Assembly (NCBI RefSeq): GCF_022234545.1
Contig: NZ_JAIEUI010000015.1
Span: 1 to 64,000 of the forward strand
From: Paenibacillus piscarius
Lineage (GTDB): Bacteria; Bacillota; Bacilli; Paenibacillales; Paenibacillaceae
Reading direction: 5' to 3'
DNA length: 64,000 bases
Every line of letters starts with the position of its first letter. Position 1 is the stretch's first letter. A model generated the notes under the pieces. That model saw only the letters and a list, made by a program, of their open reading frames with translations. It did no database searches and was not told the origin of the DNA. Both the position numbers and the translations under genes were made by a program. Positions 1 to 7,844 of the stretch are shown one piece after another.

Positions 1-68
1 CCTCCTCCTATATCTAGTCTACATTTTTGTGGGGGAGGACTCCAACTTCTTTAGGGGGCTGTGGAGAT

Positions 69-345
69 TGTAATCGAAAAACCGATTACATTCGGTGCTG
101 CGTGAGCGCGCGGGCTAAATGTAATCGGAAAACCGATTACATTGGGCACTGTGTGGGCGCGCGGGCTAAATGTAATCGGAAAACCGATTACATTGGGCAC
201 TGTGTGGGCGCTCAGGCTAATTGTAATCGGGAAACCGATTACATTCGGTGCTGCGTGAGCGCGCGGGTTAAATGTAATCGGAAAACCGATTACATTGGGC
301 ACTGTGTGGGTGCGCGGGCTAAATGTAATCGGAAAACCGATTACA
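69..345. repeat. Tandem palindromic repeat array, six units with 51-bp pitch
   Basis: Six near-identical palindromes of the form TGTAATCGG-N4-CCGATTACA begin at 69, 120, 171, 222, 273 and 324, exactly 51 bp apart. The linkers are GC-rich (GGGC, a GTGTGGGCGCGCGGGC-like core, TAAA). Because 51 is a multiple of three and the units lack stops in some frames, spurious open frames cross the array on both strands. The array fills the stretch before the first gene and supplies the last codons and stop of the neighbouring AlaX-like gene. A related array in the opposite orientation lies at 17145-17319. The linkers are themselves repeated and no cas genes are present, so this is not CRISPR. Confidence 0.9.
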
Positions 346-924
346 TTCAGCACTGTCTCCCACTTCACCTTTTTTCTTCAAGGGAGTTCCGCCGCAAGGA
401 AGCTTTGAGAAGCCTTTAACCTCCCAATATCTTCGTCCATTTCCTTCGTCGCTGAAAGCACTAATAATGTCCAGATCTGCCTCAATGATCCCGCTGAATT
501 CTTTCCCGATCCAAGGAAAGGATTCCGAAATATTCTCATGCCATGCGAAATCGATCCGGGCTTTATCTTGAGAGATATGAGCACCTATTTTCTCTATACC
601 TGTCAACCGTTTAAAAGCTAACTCCAATACAACCTCCGCAGCAAAATGCAGTCTCATCAGTCTGTAACGACGCTCCCAATCTACAGTCATCGTCACCTGA
701 TCACCAACCTTTAAGCCGTGCCCTTCTTCTATTGTATAAAAGATTTCATGACCCTCTTTGCGGGCTTGATGTACGGTATACCCGTGAATCACGCCTGCAT
801 CACTCTCTTGTCCTCCAGAGAACGCATACAAGATGGTTCTTTCCACTGTAATGTCATTACCATTTACACTGTATACACGAGTATCTAATAACAATATAAA
901 ATACAAACAGCGAATCGTCCGCAT
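319..924 (-). pseudogene. AlaX-like alanyl-tRNA editing protein, 3' end replaced by repeat
   Basis: The protein resembles the second additional domain of alanyl-tRNA synthetase and free-standing AlaX editing proteins, which remove mischarged amino acids from tRNA(Ala). Family-like stretches are RLMRLHFAAEVVLEL, EKIGAHISQDKARIDF and KLPCGGTPLKKKGEVG. The usual CGGTH motif reads CGGTP, so a metal-binding histidine is missing. Directly after GEVG, where the family normally continues for about 20 more residues, the frame runs into the palindromic repeat (ECNRFSDYI) and stops there. The start is unclear: an ATG at 924 lies inside the terminator hairpin of the upstream gene, an ATG at 963 lies before it, and a TTG is at 894; none has a good ribosome site. 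It is probably decayed. The family call is fairly sure; loss of function is inferred. Confidence 0.6.
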
Positions 925-945
925 TCCCGGAGATTCGCTGTTTGT
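903..945 (-). terminator. Hairpin terminator of the GH52 gene
   Basis: A 14-bp perfect stem (ACAAACAGCGAATC paired with GATTCGCTGTTTGT) lies 35 bp past the stop of the leftward GH52 gene. The leftward strand continues into an AT-rich stretch (TATTTTATATTG). The upstream end of the AlaX-like frame overlaps it. Confidence 0.75.
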
Positions 946-980
946 GTTATTGCCGCCGGACATTCACCGGCTTCAAGTGC

Positions 981-3098
981 CTATGCGCGCTGCTCTTCCA
1001 GCCAGAGGATGGCTGTTACCCCGCGCGGGTAATATTTGCTGCCGGTAATCTCGCCGGAGATAATCTGGTCGCTCCAGCTCCAGATTGAGAGCTCCGGATG
1101 CGTGAGCCATTCCGTATGGGCCTGGTCGGCAGCACGTCCCTGCTCGCTCCATTCATATCCAAGAATCTGCCGGGCGATGAACTGGCAGAGATAGATTTTG
1201 CTCAGCCAGCTGTTGTTGCTGGTGGAGGAGATTTTCCAGCCGCCGTCTGCGAACAGGCAGACCCCGTCCACAAGCACAGCCTTCAGATGAGTATCCAGGG
1301 CTTCGATATATTCACCAAACCGCCCCCCGCGCTCCAGTGCTTCCTTGCAGCCGGTGAAGTACGGGAATACCAGCCCTTCGATGGCCGGGATAATCTTCGA
1401 GTCATTGCCTTCCCCGATTACCGCCGGAATATAGCCGTCCTTCGTCACACTGGCCACAATGGTGGCAGCGCACAGTTCAGCCTGTCTGCCCGCTGTCTGT
1501 GACAGCTCGGCATTGCCGTTCTCGCGGAAGATCCGCTCCATTGCAAGATATGCAGCCCAGCATTTGCCCGCCAGGTAGATGTTATTGCGCGCCTGGCCCA
1601 GGGAGACGTCCAGACTATCATAGGTTGTGATCTCAGCGCCGCCCATCGTCCGCGAGCTGTCCAGCGCCATCACACCATTACGCTTCGCCGGATCCGGATG
1701 ATCCCGGTTCACCATGCTCTGCAGACAGCTCTCCAGCACGGTCAGATTGCGTTCCATCCAGCCGCGGTCGCCTGTATGCTCCACGTAGGTTGCTGCTGTA
1801 AGAATCCAGTTCACGAGCTGCTCATGAGTCATATGCGAGAAGCAGCCGTCGATGCCATACAGCTCATAAGAGGAATACCCCGGACGCGATACCGCATTAG
1901 CTACCCCCATATCATGTGTGAAGCTAAGTCCGCCCGGATATTCGGCCTCCTCGCCCGGGAAGCGGACAGTATCCACATAGCTGAACCGGTCCACGAACAT
2001 ATCCAGTTCATTGCGCACGGTCCAAGGGTTCATCTTCAGCTCATAGAACAGCTGGTCTACCGTCAGATCGAAGGTATTCATCATCCGGTATTCCCCTTCA
2101 TTCACAATCCAGAACGGCTCGCCTTTGTGATTCAGCAGTTGTGTCGAGCCGTAGTAGCTGCGGATGGCATGAGCCAGCATGAACGTCTGGTCTTCGCTTA
2201 AGCCAGTTCCCTCCAGCATGCGATTGGCCTGTTCCGCCTGCTGCTTCAGCGCATCGAACCGTGACAGGGCATAGTCTGCCACCGCCTCAACATTGCTGTA
2301 ATAGCGGTTGTAATAATAGCTGGCGTCCATCCCTGAGGTCACATAGCCCGAGCGGTGGAAGCAGACCGCGAAGCGGTAGGTCTTCCGCTCTCCTGCCGGA
2401 ACATCCATGATCAGTGCCCCGACCTGGCCCAGACCGAAGGTCCAGTTCTCCTCCAGCTTGGCAGCGAGAATATCCTCCATGGTGAAGTGCATCGCCGCTT
2501 TCACACTGCCCTGCTCGGCGGCAATCGCCAGGAACCGGCCCTGGCCGACGCCTGTCAGCTCAGCCTGGCCACCGTCGAATCTCCGCAGCGCACTATAGGG
2601 GTCGTTCCCCTGGAAGCCGAAGAAGGCGCGGCGGGAGGCGCGGCCCATTGTATTATCCACTTCAAGCTCAACCAGCACTGCCGGCAGCAGCACCTCCTGA
2701 AGCTCTGCATCCGATGCAGACTGCGGGTCTGGAACCGGCCGGACCGGCGAGAGAACACGGAAGGTCAGGTCTCCGGCCTGCCAGGTGTCGGTTGCCAGAC
2801 GGAAATCACGGGTAATCTCCTCATCCCCATAGTGGAAAAGAATCTGCGGCTTATCCGGGTTCGGGTCCGGGTTCTCGATGTCGTAGCGTTTGCTCTCGTC
2901 ATCGCTGCCCTGCTCGTGGAACGGCAGCGTATCATAACCGCGGCCGTCCCCCCGCTCCAGGCCAATATATATATTCTGTCTCGGCGGTCTGCCCAGCTCC
3001 AGGTCGAAGCCGCCGGACGCTCCTTTGAATCCTAGGGTGAAGCTTGAGAAAGACCCGATCGGTGAATGATGGGCGTTGAAGAATTTGTTCGTTGGCAT
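981..3098 (-). CDS. Glycoside hydrolase family 52 beta-xylosidase
   Basis: The protein (705 residues) is the usual length of GH52 enzymes and matches the Geobacillus stearothermophilus XynB2 type from end to end, starting MPTNKFFNAHHSPIGSF and ending near YYPRGVTAILWLEEQ. GH52 enzymes are retaining exo-beta-xylosidases that cut short xylo-oligosaccharides. The NEGEYRMMNTFDLT stretch holds the expected nucleophile glutamate (about residue 334), and GGAEITTYDSLDV holds the expected acid/base aspartate (about 494). No signal peptide is visible, so it should act in the cytoplasm on imported xylo-oligosaccharides. A GGAGGGAG ribosome site precedes the ATG at a rather long distance. It is divergently arranged with an AraC regulator, probably its activator, and ends in a strong hairpin. 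Confidence 0.95.
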   Translation of the reverse strand: MPTNKFFNAHHSPIGSFSSFTLGFKGASGGFDLELGRPPRQNIYIGLERGDGRGYDTLPFHEQGSDDESKRYDIENPDPNPDKPQILFHYGDEEITRDFRLATDTWQAGDLTFRVLSPVRPVPDPQSASDAELQEVLLPAVLVELEVDNTMGRASRRAFFGFQGNDPYSALRRFDGGQAELTGVGQGRFLAIAAEQGSVKAAMHFTMEDILAAKLEENWTFGLGQVGALIMDVPAGERKTYRFAVCFHRSGYVTSGMDASYYYNRYYSNVEAVADYALSRFDALKQQAEQANRMLEGTGLSEDQTFMLAHAIRSYYGSTQLLNHKGEPFWIVNEGEYRMMNTFDLTVDQLFYELKMNPWTVRNELDMFVDRFSYVDTVRFPGEEAEYPGGLSFTHDMGVANAVSRPGYSSYELYGIDGCFSHMTHEQLVNWILTAATYVEHTGDRGWMERNLTVLESCLQSMVNRDHPDPAKRNGVMALDSSRTMGGAEITTYDSLDVSLGQARNNIYLAGKCWAAYLAMERIFRENGNAELSQTAGRQAELCAATIVASVTKDGYIPAVIGEGNDSKIIPAIEGLVFPYFTGCKEALERGGRFGEYIEALDTHLKAVLVDGVCLFADGGWKISSTSNNSWLSKIYLCQFIARQILGYEWSEQGRAADQAHTEWLTHPELSIWSWSDQIISGEITGSKYYPRGVTAILWLEEQRA

Positions 3099-3234
3099 AA
3101 CGTGAATGCACTCCCTCCAGGCTGTATCCCGACAGGGCTGCCGGGCTATAACTCTATGTTAGCGCCACTCCCGCCGGGGCAACAGGCGTAAAGCCGCCTT
3201 TTATTTGGACAAATCTGCCTTCCCCTCCGGCCTA

Positions 3235-3243
3235 TGCTATAAT
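3235..3243 (+). promoter_or_regulatory. Extended -10 promoter for the AraC gene
   Basis: The sequence TGCTATAAT (TG-N-TATAAT) lies 33 bp before the regulator start. No well-spaced -35 box is seen, which fits an extended -10 promoter or an activated one. Confidence 0.4.
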
Positions 3244-3275
3244 AGACCCATCTCGCCACACAGAAGAGGTTGACT

Positions 3276-4223
3276 ATGAATGTATTAGATCCCGGTACAC
3301 AGCACTCCGTGGATGGCCGTATGTCCCCGGATATTCAGGCTGCCTTCCATATCTTCGCCGCCCATTGGCGCAAAGTGAACAGGGAATGGCAATACCCGGC
3401 TCACACTCATCCGATGTTCGAGATCAATATCGTGCTGCAAGGCTCCCAGCGGATGACGGTCGGCGGACAATCCTACCTTCAGCGGAGCGGGGATATTCTG
3501 TTCATCCGCCCGGGTGTACAGCATTCCAGCAAGGGTACGGATACCGAAGAGGACATGTCCTATTATTGCCTGCATTTCGACATTGACGACCTGGTGCTGC
3601 GCCGCTCGCTGCTGACGATGGATACCGTCAGCCTGAGCGGCGATACCCCGGAGCTTGCGGCTATCCGCTCCTCCCTCGATGCCATTATCAGCTCAACGAT
3701 CCTCCCGGATGCGAGCGATGCCCAGCGGGGCCGGCTGGTTGCGCTGAATGCATCGCTGCAATTCTTCGCCGCGCTGAGCGGCTGGGTGCTGGCAGCGATG
3801 CCCTCGCCTGCCCGGAGCACGGTGCCGGGTGTCACCGAGAAGACGGTGGCCTTAGCGAATGCGATTGAAGGGCTGCTGCAGGAGTCTGTCTTCACCGCTG
3901 CGTCAGAAGGCAGCCGCGCCGGAAGCATTGAGGATATTGCCGCCCGGCTCGGCTACAGCCCGAACCACTGCAACCGCGCCTTCCGGCTGATCTACGGACT
4001 GCCGCCAAGGCAGTATCTCTCCGGCCTCATTATCCGCCACGCCAAGCTGCTGCTGCTGGATAACAGCCTGTCCGTGGAGAGCATCGCCTACCGGCTCGGC
4101 TACCGCGATGTCTCCCATTTCAGCAAGCAGTTCAAGCGCTGGACCGGACTGCCCCCGATGGGCTACCGCCAGCTGGCAGAGGAGCCGGGGAAGACGAACG
4201 AGGGAGCGCCCCTCCCCCGCTAA
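3276..4223 (+). CDS. AraC family regulator with N-terminal cupin, next to GH52 gene
   Basis: The N-terminal half is a cupin-like sensor (HTHPMFEINIVLQGSQRM, then GDILFIRPGVQHSS). The C-terminal hundred residues carry the two helix-turn-helix motifs of AraC proteins (SIEDIAARLGYSPNHCNRAF and ESIAYRLGYRDVSHFSKQF). The ATG at 3276 is chosen because GAGG lies 7 bases upstream; a TTG at 3270 is in frame but badly placed. It is divergent from the GH52 beta-xylosidase and 14 bp ahead of a small cupin gene, so it probably controls xyloside use, with the sugar sensed by the cupin. The family is certain; the ligand is inferred. Confidence 0.9.
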   Translation: MNVLDPGTQHSVDGRMSPDIQAAFHIFAAHWRKVNREWQYPAHTHPMFEINIVLQGSQRMTVGGQSYLQRSGDILFIRPGVQHSSKGTDTEEDMSYYCLHFDIDDLVLRRSLLTMDTVSLSGDTPELAAIRSSLDAIISSTILPDASDAQRGRLVALNASLQFFAALSGWVLAAMPSPARSTVPGVTEKTVALANAIEGLLQESVFTAASEGSRAGSIEDIAARLGYSPNHCNRAFRLIYGLPPRQYLSGLIIRHAKLLLLDNSLSVESIAYRLGYRDVSHFSKQFKRWTGLPPMGYRQLAEEPGKTNEGAPLPR

Positions 4224-4237
4224 GGAGGAGGACCACA

Positions 4238-4588
4238 ATGAAAATATACAATTTCAAACCAGAATCCGGCAAACCCGTAACAGCCTTCAATTCCAATTTC
4301 ATCCTATCCCGGATCATCCAGACTGTGGAGAGAACGCATATCGGCTGCGTATATCTAGGGCGCCAAGGAGTAATCGGTTTTCATCAGGCGACATGTCCGC
4401 AGCTGCTGTTAATTCTGAACGGTGAGGGGTATGTGCGCGGAGAGGAAGCTGAATATACTGCTGTTTGTGCAGGTCAAGCCGTCTTTTGGGAGCAAGGGGA
4501 ATGGCATGAGACCCGGACAGATTCAGGATTGACGGCGATTATTATTGAAGGTGATTCGCTGAACCCTGCCGCCCACATGACTTTCTAA
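4238..4588 (+). CDS. Small single-domain cupin protein
   Basis: A 116-residue protein with a cupin-like beta-barrel pattern: CPQLLLILNGEGYVRGEE, then AGQAVFWEQGEWHETRT. Only part of the usual metal-binding histidine set is present, so it may bind a ligand without catalysis. An AAGGAGGAGG ribosome site sits just upstream. It follows the AraC gene by 14 bp on the same strand and is probably co-transcribed with it. No specific role can be assigned. Confidence 0.75.
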   Translation: MKIYNFKPESGKPVTAFNSNFILSRIIQTVERTHIGCVYLGRQGVIGFHQATCPQLLLILNGEGYVRGEEAEYTAVCAGQAVFWEQGEWHETRTDSGLTAIIIEGDSLNPAAHMTF

Positions 4589-4604
4589 CTGACAATGAAG
4601 AGGA

Positions 4605-4785
4605 CTAAGATTCCGCTATATGAGCAAATTAGGTAAATTAAGGACCAATCGGAGAGAGATTCCGTTATGCGCCCTAACAGCTGTCCTATGAGGCCCAAAA
4701 GAACAAATTAGCGGAATCTCAGTCCGTTTCGGCTCTTCTAAGCGTAATTACCGCAAAATAACAGTACCTCAGTCCGCTTCAGTTG
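4605..4785. repeat. Intergenic repeats of the AGATTCCGCTA type
   Basis: The 4589-4990 gap has no supported gene. It holds AAGATTCCGCTAT (near 4607) and GAGATTCCGTTATGC (near 4656), then the inverted counterpart ATTAGCGGAATCTCAGTCCG (near 4707) and a looser CTCAGTCCGCTTCAG copy (near 4768). Spacing is close to 50 bp, like the other repeat families in this window. The rest of the gap (4800-4990) shows nothing I can name. Confidence 0.6.
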
Positions 4786-4990
4786 GAAGATCACCGAGCG
4801 CGCGTATGGAGGGCACGTGAAGCACGAAGCAGCGCAGCCCCGATTCGCCGACTTGTCGAATCAGCCAGGCCAAGCTGAGAACTCCAGCCGGACTCGCCGA
4901 AGAAGTACCATACAACCAGAATCGAGCTGCTATACGGGTAAATTTTTTGTTAAATATCTTGTATCCTATTTATTAAAAGTTGGTGACCGT

Positions 4991-5746
4991 TTGATCTATT
5001 TCATTAAATTCGTCTACAGCTTTGTGCTGCCTCCCGGCCTCTTCGTGATTCTGCTGCTGGGCATGGCCGTCTGGTTATGGAGGCAGCGCTCCCGCCGTCC
5101 GGCACTGGTGCTGCTCGGCATCACTCTGCTGCTCTATCTGTCGATGACTCCTGTGGTCAGCGATATGCTGATCGGCAGCCTGGAACGCAAGTATCCCCAG
5201 CCTGCCGCCGCTGAGGGGGATGTCATAGTCGTGCTGGGCGGAGGCGCAACCTCCGGTACACCGGATCTGGACGGGCAGGGCAATATGTCCGGCCCGGCGG
5301 CGAACCGGCTGCTGGCGGCTGCGCGGCTGTACCGGGAGACCGGCCTGCCGGTTATTTTCTCCGGCGGCCAGGTGTTCGCGGACAGCGGCAATGAAGCCGA
5401 TATCGCCCGCCGGCAGCTCATCGGCCTCGGGATTCCGGCGGAAGACATCCTGCCGGAGAACCGCTCGCTCAATACGGAGCAGAACGCGGTCAACACTGCA
5501 AAGCTCATGCAGGAACATGGCTTCACCCGTCCGGTGCTCGTCACCTCCGGCTTCCATATGCCCCGCAGCATGGTCCGGTTCAAGCACGCCGGCCTAACAC
5601 CGCAGCCGTTCCCGGTCGACTTCCAGGCCAGCCGCCCGATGTCACTCTACGCAGGCAAATTCACCCCCACGGCCGGGTCCGTCTCCACAACAGGCCTCGC
5701 GCTGAAGGAATATCTGGGGCTGCTTGCCGCGAAGCTCCTGCCTTAG
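4991..5746 (+). CDS. YdcF/SanA-like DUF218 membrane protein
   Basis: Two hydrophobic segments open the protein (LIYFIKFVYSFVLPPGLF and a second around LVLLGITLLLYLSMTP), followed by an extracytoplasmic DUF218 domain: DVIVVLGGGA, RLLAAARLYRETGLPVIFSGG, ENRSLNTEQNAVNTAKLM, VLVTSGFHMPRSMVRF. Proteins of this family are linked to envelope functions, but their reaction is unknown. Reading upstream to an ATG at 4817 would add about 58 residues lying over repeat-rich sequence and unlike the family, so I place the start at the TTG at 4991, with only a weak GGTGA before it. The start is uncertain; the family is fairly sure. The stop lies 43 bp before the next gene. Confidence 0.75.
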   Translation: MIYFIKFVYSFVLPPGLFVILLLGMAVWLWRQRSRRPALVLLGITLLLYLSMTPVVSDMLIGSLERKYPQPAAAEGDVIVVLGGGATSGTPDLDGQGNMSGPAANRLLAAARLYRETGLPVIFSGGQVFADSGNEADIARRQLIGLGIPAEDILPENRSLNTEQNAVNTAKLMQEHGFTRPVLVTSGFHMPRSMVRFKHAGLTPQPFPVDFQASRPMSLYAGKFTPTAGSVSTTGLALKEYLGLLAAKLLP

Positions 5747-5789
5747 CGGAAGTACACAAACCAAGAACCTAAGAAATGAGGATATTCCC

Positions 5790-6629
5790 ATGAATCAGAA
5801 CCAGCACCAGACGAATGAAGAACGCCTGACCGGCGGAAATGTGAATGAGCTTGTGCGGATCGGGGATACGGTCCGCCGTCCTACAGGATTTTGGAGTCCT
5901 AATATCCACGCGCTGCTCCAGCATTTGGAGCAGCAGCAATTCGCTGGTGCGCCGCGATTCTTCGGCGTGGATGAAGAAGGACGCGAGATCGTCTCCTTCC
6001 TGCCCGGAGAGGTGGCCGGGAATGATTACCCGGAGCTGAAACCGTATATGTGGTCGGACGGGGTGCTTGCAGATGCGGCGCGCCTCTTGCGCCGTTATCA
6101 TGATGCAACCCTGGGCTTCATCCCCCTGGCGGAAGGACAGTGGCAGCACATCTATACGGGTACTGAAGCGCATGAGGTCATCTGCCACAATGATGCCGCA
6201 CTGTACAACATGGTATTTCAGAACGAACGGCCGGTAGCGCTGATCGATTTCGATACCGCCGGCCCCGGCCCGCGTATGTGGGATATCGCCTACTCACTTT
6301 ATACCTGTGCTCCGCTGGCGGGCTTTGCGCCAGATTATACTACGGGGTCCACGGTAGCTTACGAGGCCGGGCTTCATGGGGCTGACCGCGGGCGGCGGAT
6401 TCATTTATTTTTTGAAGCCTATGGACTGCCCGTTCCTAAGGATCTGAAGAGCTGGATCATCCGGCGGCTGCACGCCATGTGCGATACGCTCAGGAAGGGC
6501 GCTGCCGAAGGCCACCCCGGCTTCGTCGCCATGGTCGAGGAAGGCCATCTGACCCATTACGAGCGCGAGATCGAGTTTGTATCCAGCCATTACGGGGAAT
6601 GGATTATGCCGGAGCACGTCCGCGAATAA
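5790..6629 (+). CDS. Aminoglycoside phosphotransferase-family kinase
   Basis: The 279-residue product has the phosphotransferase (APH/choline kinase-like) fold signatures: the catalytic loop CHNDAALYN (HxDxxxxN) and the metal-binding LIDFDTAGPGPRMWDIAYSLY. The N-terminal lobe is short (RRPTGFWSPNIHALLQHLEQ), as in small uncharacterised members that act on unknown alcohols or sugars rather than proven resistance enzymes. The ATG at 5790 has GAGG upstream; an earlier in-frame ATG at 5724 overlaps the previous gene and is unlikely. The substrate is unknown, and resistance should not be assumed. Confidence 0.8.
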   Translation: MNQNQHQTNEERLTGGNVNELVRIGDTVRRPTGFWSPNIHALLQHLEQQQFAGAPRFFGVDEEGREIVSFLPGEVAGNDYPELKPYMWSDGVLADAARLLRRYHDATLGFIPLAEGQWQHIYTGTEAHEVICHNDAALYNMVFQNERPVALIDFDTAGPGPRMWDIAYSLYTCAPLAGFAPDYTTGSTVAYEAGLHGADRGRRIHLFFEAYGLPVPKDLKSWIIRRLHAMCDTLRKGAAEGHPGFVAMVEEGHLTHYEREIEFVSSHYGEWIMPEHVRE

Positions 6630-6638
6630 GCGGCTGCA

Positions 6639-6890
6639 TTGTTGCACTTCTTGCAGGATTACGACAGAAGAAAATCAAAAAGTTCCAGAACAACAATAAA
6701 ATCTGTCCCATTCGCCCACACGCCGCCCAATGTGTTCGGTTTTTCATATACAATAGGCTCGCTGAAGGCGCGTGGAGCTCAACGAATGTGGAAAACAGCA
6801 TACATCGGGCTCCCGAAAGGCGCATGGGGCGAATCTATGCGGAAAACATTATACAATGGGCTCGTGAAAGGTACGTGGGCCCCAATTTTT
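6639..6890. repeat. Mixed intergenic repeats: TTGTTGCA unit and three-unit 51/52-bp array
   Basis: The 6630-6948 gap holds no supported gene. A single TTGTTGCACTTCTTGCAGGA unit (6639) is followed by a tandem array whose GGCTC-centred units start near 6750, 6802 and 6853 (steps of 52 and 51 bp). The units share an ACAATGGGCTCG-like piece and a GGCGCGTGG-like piece. The array opens with a TGTGTTCGG-TTTTTC-ATATACAA core related to the one at 28271-28395. Some frames stay open through the repeats but look non-coding. Confidence 0.7.
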
Positions 6891-6901
6891 CTGCTCCATC
6901 A

Positions 6902-6940
6902 AAAAGCCGGAACCCTAATCAATAGGAGTTCCGGTCTTTT
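6902..6940 (-). terminator. Bidirectional hairpin terminator of ybaK
   Basis: CCGGAAC (6907-6913) pairs with GTTCCGG (6928-6934), with T-runs on both sides when read on either strand. It lies just past the ybaK stop. Confidence 0.8.
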
Positions 6941-6948
6941 TGTCGTTG

Positions 6949-7431
6949 CTACTGTTCTTCCTTGATCACATCCGCAAACACGGCAGACACCGCACCGGCC
7001 AGCAGACCGGGAGCCAGCTCCATCTGTACGCCGATCCTGCCTGCGCTGACAGCGATTGTAGGGAGCGCCTCTGCGCTGCTGTGAATGAATGTCGGATACA
7101 GCTTCTTCATGCCTACCGGCGAGCAGCCGCCGCGGACATACCCGGTCCACTTCAGCAGCTCCTTGAGCGGCAGCATCTCAATCTTCTTCACGCCTGCGGC
7201 TCTCGCCGCCTTCTTCAGATCCAGCTCTTCCGCCACCGGAATCACAAATACATACGCCTGCGGGCCGCTGTGCGCGACCAGGGTCTTGAATACGGTCTCC
7301 GGGGGCAGGCCGATCTTCCCGGCCACTGCATTCCCGTGGATCTCCCCATCCCCGCTGTCATAACTATGAATGATGTAAGAGGTCTTCAGCCCGTCAAGGA
7401 TGCGCATTGCATTAGTCTTGCTCACCTGCAT
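6949..7431 (-). CDS. ybaK: Cys-tRNA(Pro)/Cys-tRNA(Cys) deacylase YbaK/EbsC
   Basis: The 160-residue protein matches the YbaK family: TNAMRILDGLKTSYIIHSYD at the start, GLPPETVFKTLV with the conserved lysine, FVIPVAEELDLKKAARAAG, and GYVRGGCSPVGMKK. These enzymes hydrolyse Cys mischarged on tRNA(Pro) in the cytoplasm. Length is normal. The gene ends in a hairpin terminator and lies 20 bp downstream of the YolD-like gene on the same strand, so the two may share a message. Confidence 0.92.
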   Translation of the reverse strand: MQVSKTNAMRILDGLKTSYIIHSYDSGDGEIHGNAVAGKIGLPPETVFKTLVAHSGPQAYVFVIPVAEELDLKKAARAAGVKKIEMLPLKELLKWTGYVRGGCSPVGMKKLYPTFIHSSAEALPTIAVSAGRIGVQMELAPGLLAGAVSAVFADVIKEEQ

Positions 7432-7451
7432 GTCCCGTTCCCTCCCGGCGG

Positions 7452-7703
7452 CTAATCCCGCGGATAATTCACCTGCATAATATCCATGAACGGGACCTTG
7501 GTGATGACTTCGTTCTGTCTCAGATGCACCTTACCGGTACGCGGGTCCATCTCCACAATCACGCCGCGCACGGCTTCTTCCATTCCCCAGACCGTAAGCA
7601 GAATCTCGGATTCCTCCTGCTTGGCCTCCACGAGCTGGTTCCCCAGCTCCTCCAGCACAAATTCGTCACGGGTGGGCCGTTTTGCCACTTTTGCCTTCGC
7701 CAC
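7452..7703 (-). CDS. YolD-like small protein
   Basis: An 83-residue protein with the YolD-like pattern: RDEFVLEELGNQLVEA, then ILLTVWGMEEAVRGVIVEMD, then a C-terminal strand ending VPFMDIMQVN. YolD-like proteins are small, often found with SOS genes or DNA polymerase V-like genes, but none lies here. The GTG at 7703 is chosen because GGAGG lies six bases upstream; an ATG at 7724 sits before that ribosome site and is rejected. Function is unknown. Confidence 0.75.
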   Translation of the reverse strand: MAKAKVAKRPTRDEFVLEELGNQLVEAKQEESEILLTVWGMEEAVRGVIVEMDPRTGKVHLRQNEVITKVPFMDIMQVNYPRD

Positions 7704-7844
7704 ACTATGCCTCCAGTAAGCCATTACAGAATGTATGATAACGCCTGTGTAAATGCTCCTTAATAGTATACCATGTCCTGGAGCCTGATTTTACACGAAT
7801 CGCGAAGATACAGCTTACATGTGGCTTCACGCGGGCTGCCCGGC

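Noticed and set aside
69..345. CRISPR-like array
   Set aside because: Linkers between palindromes are nearly identical rather than unique spacers, and there are no cas genes.
27..419. Open frames of 105-130 codons over the repeat array, both strands
   Set aside because: They arise from the stop-free 51-bp unit; no ribosome site and no resemblance to any protein.
5790..6629. Antibiotic resistance gene
   Set aside because: Only the general phosphotransferase motifs are visible; no close match to a known aminoglycoside enzyme can be claimed.
6479..6965. Open frames after the phosphotransferase gene
   Set aside because: They cross the 51/52-bp repeats and lack ribosome sites.
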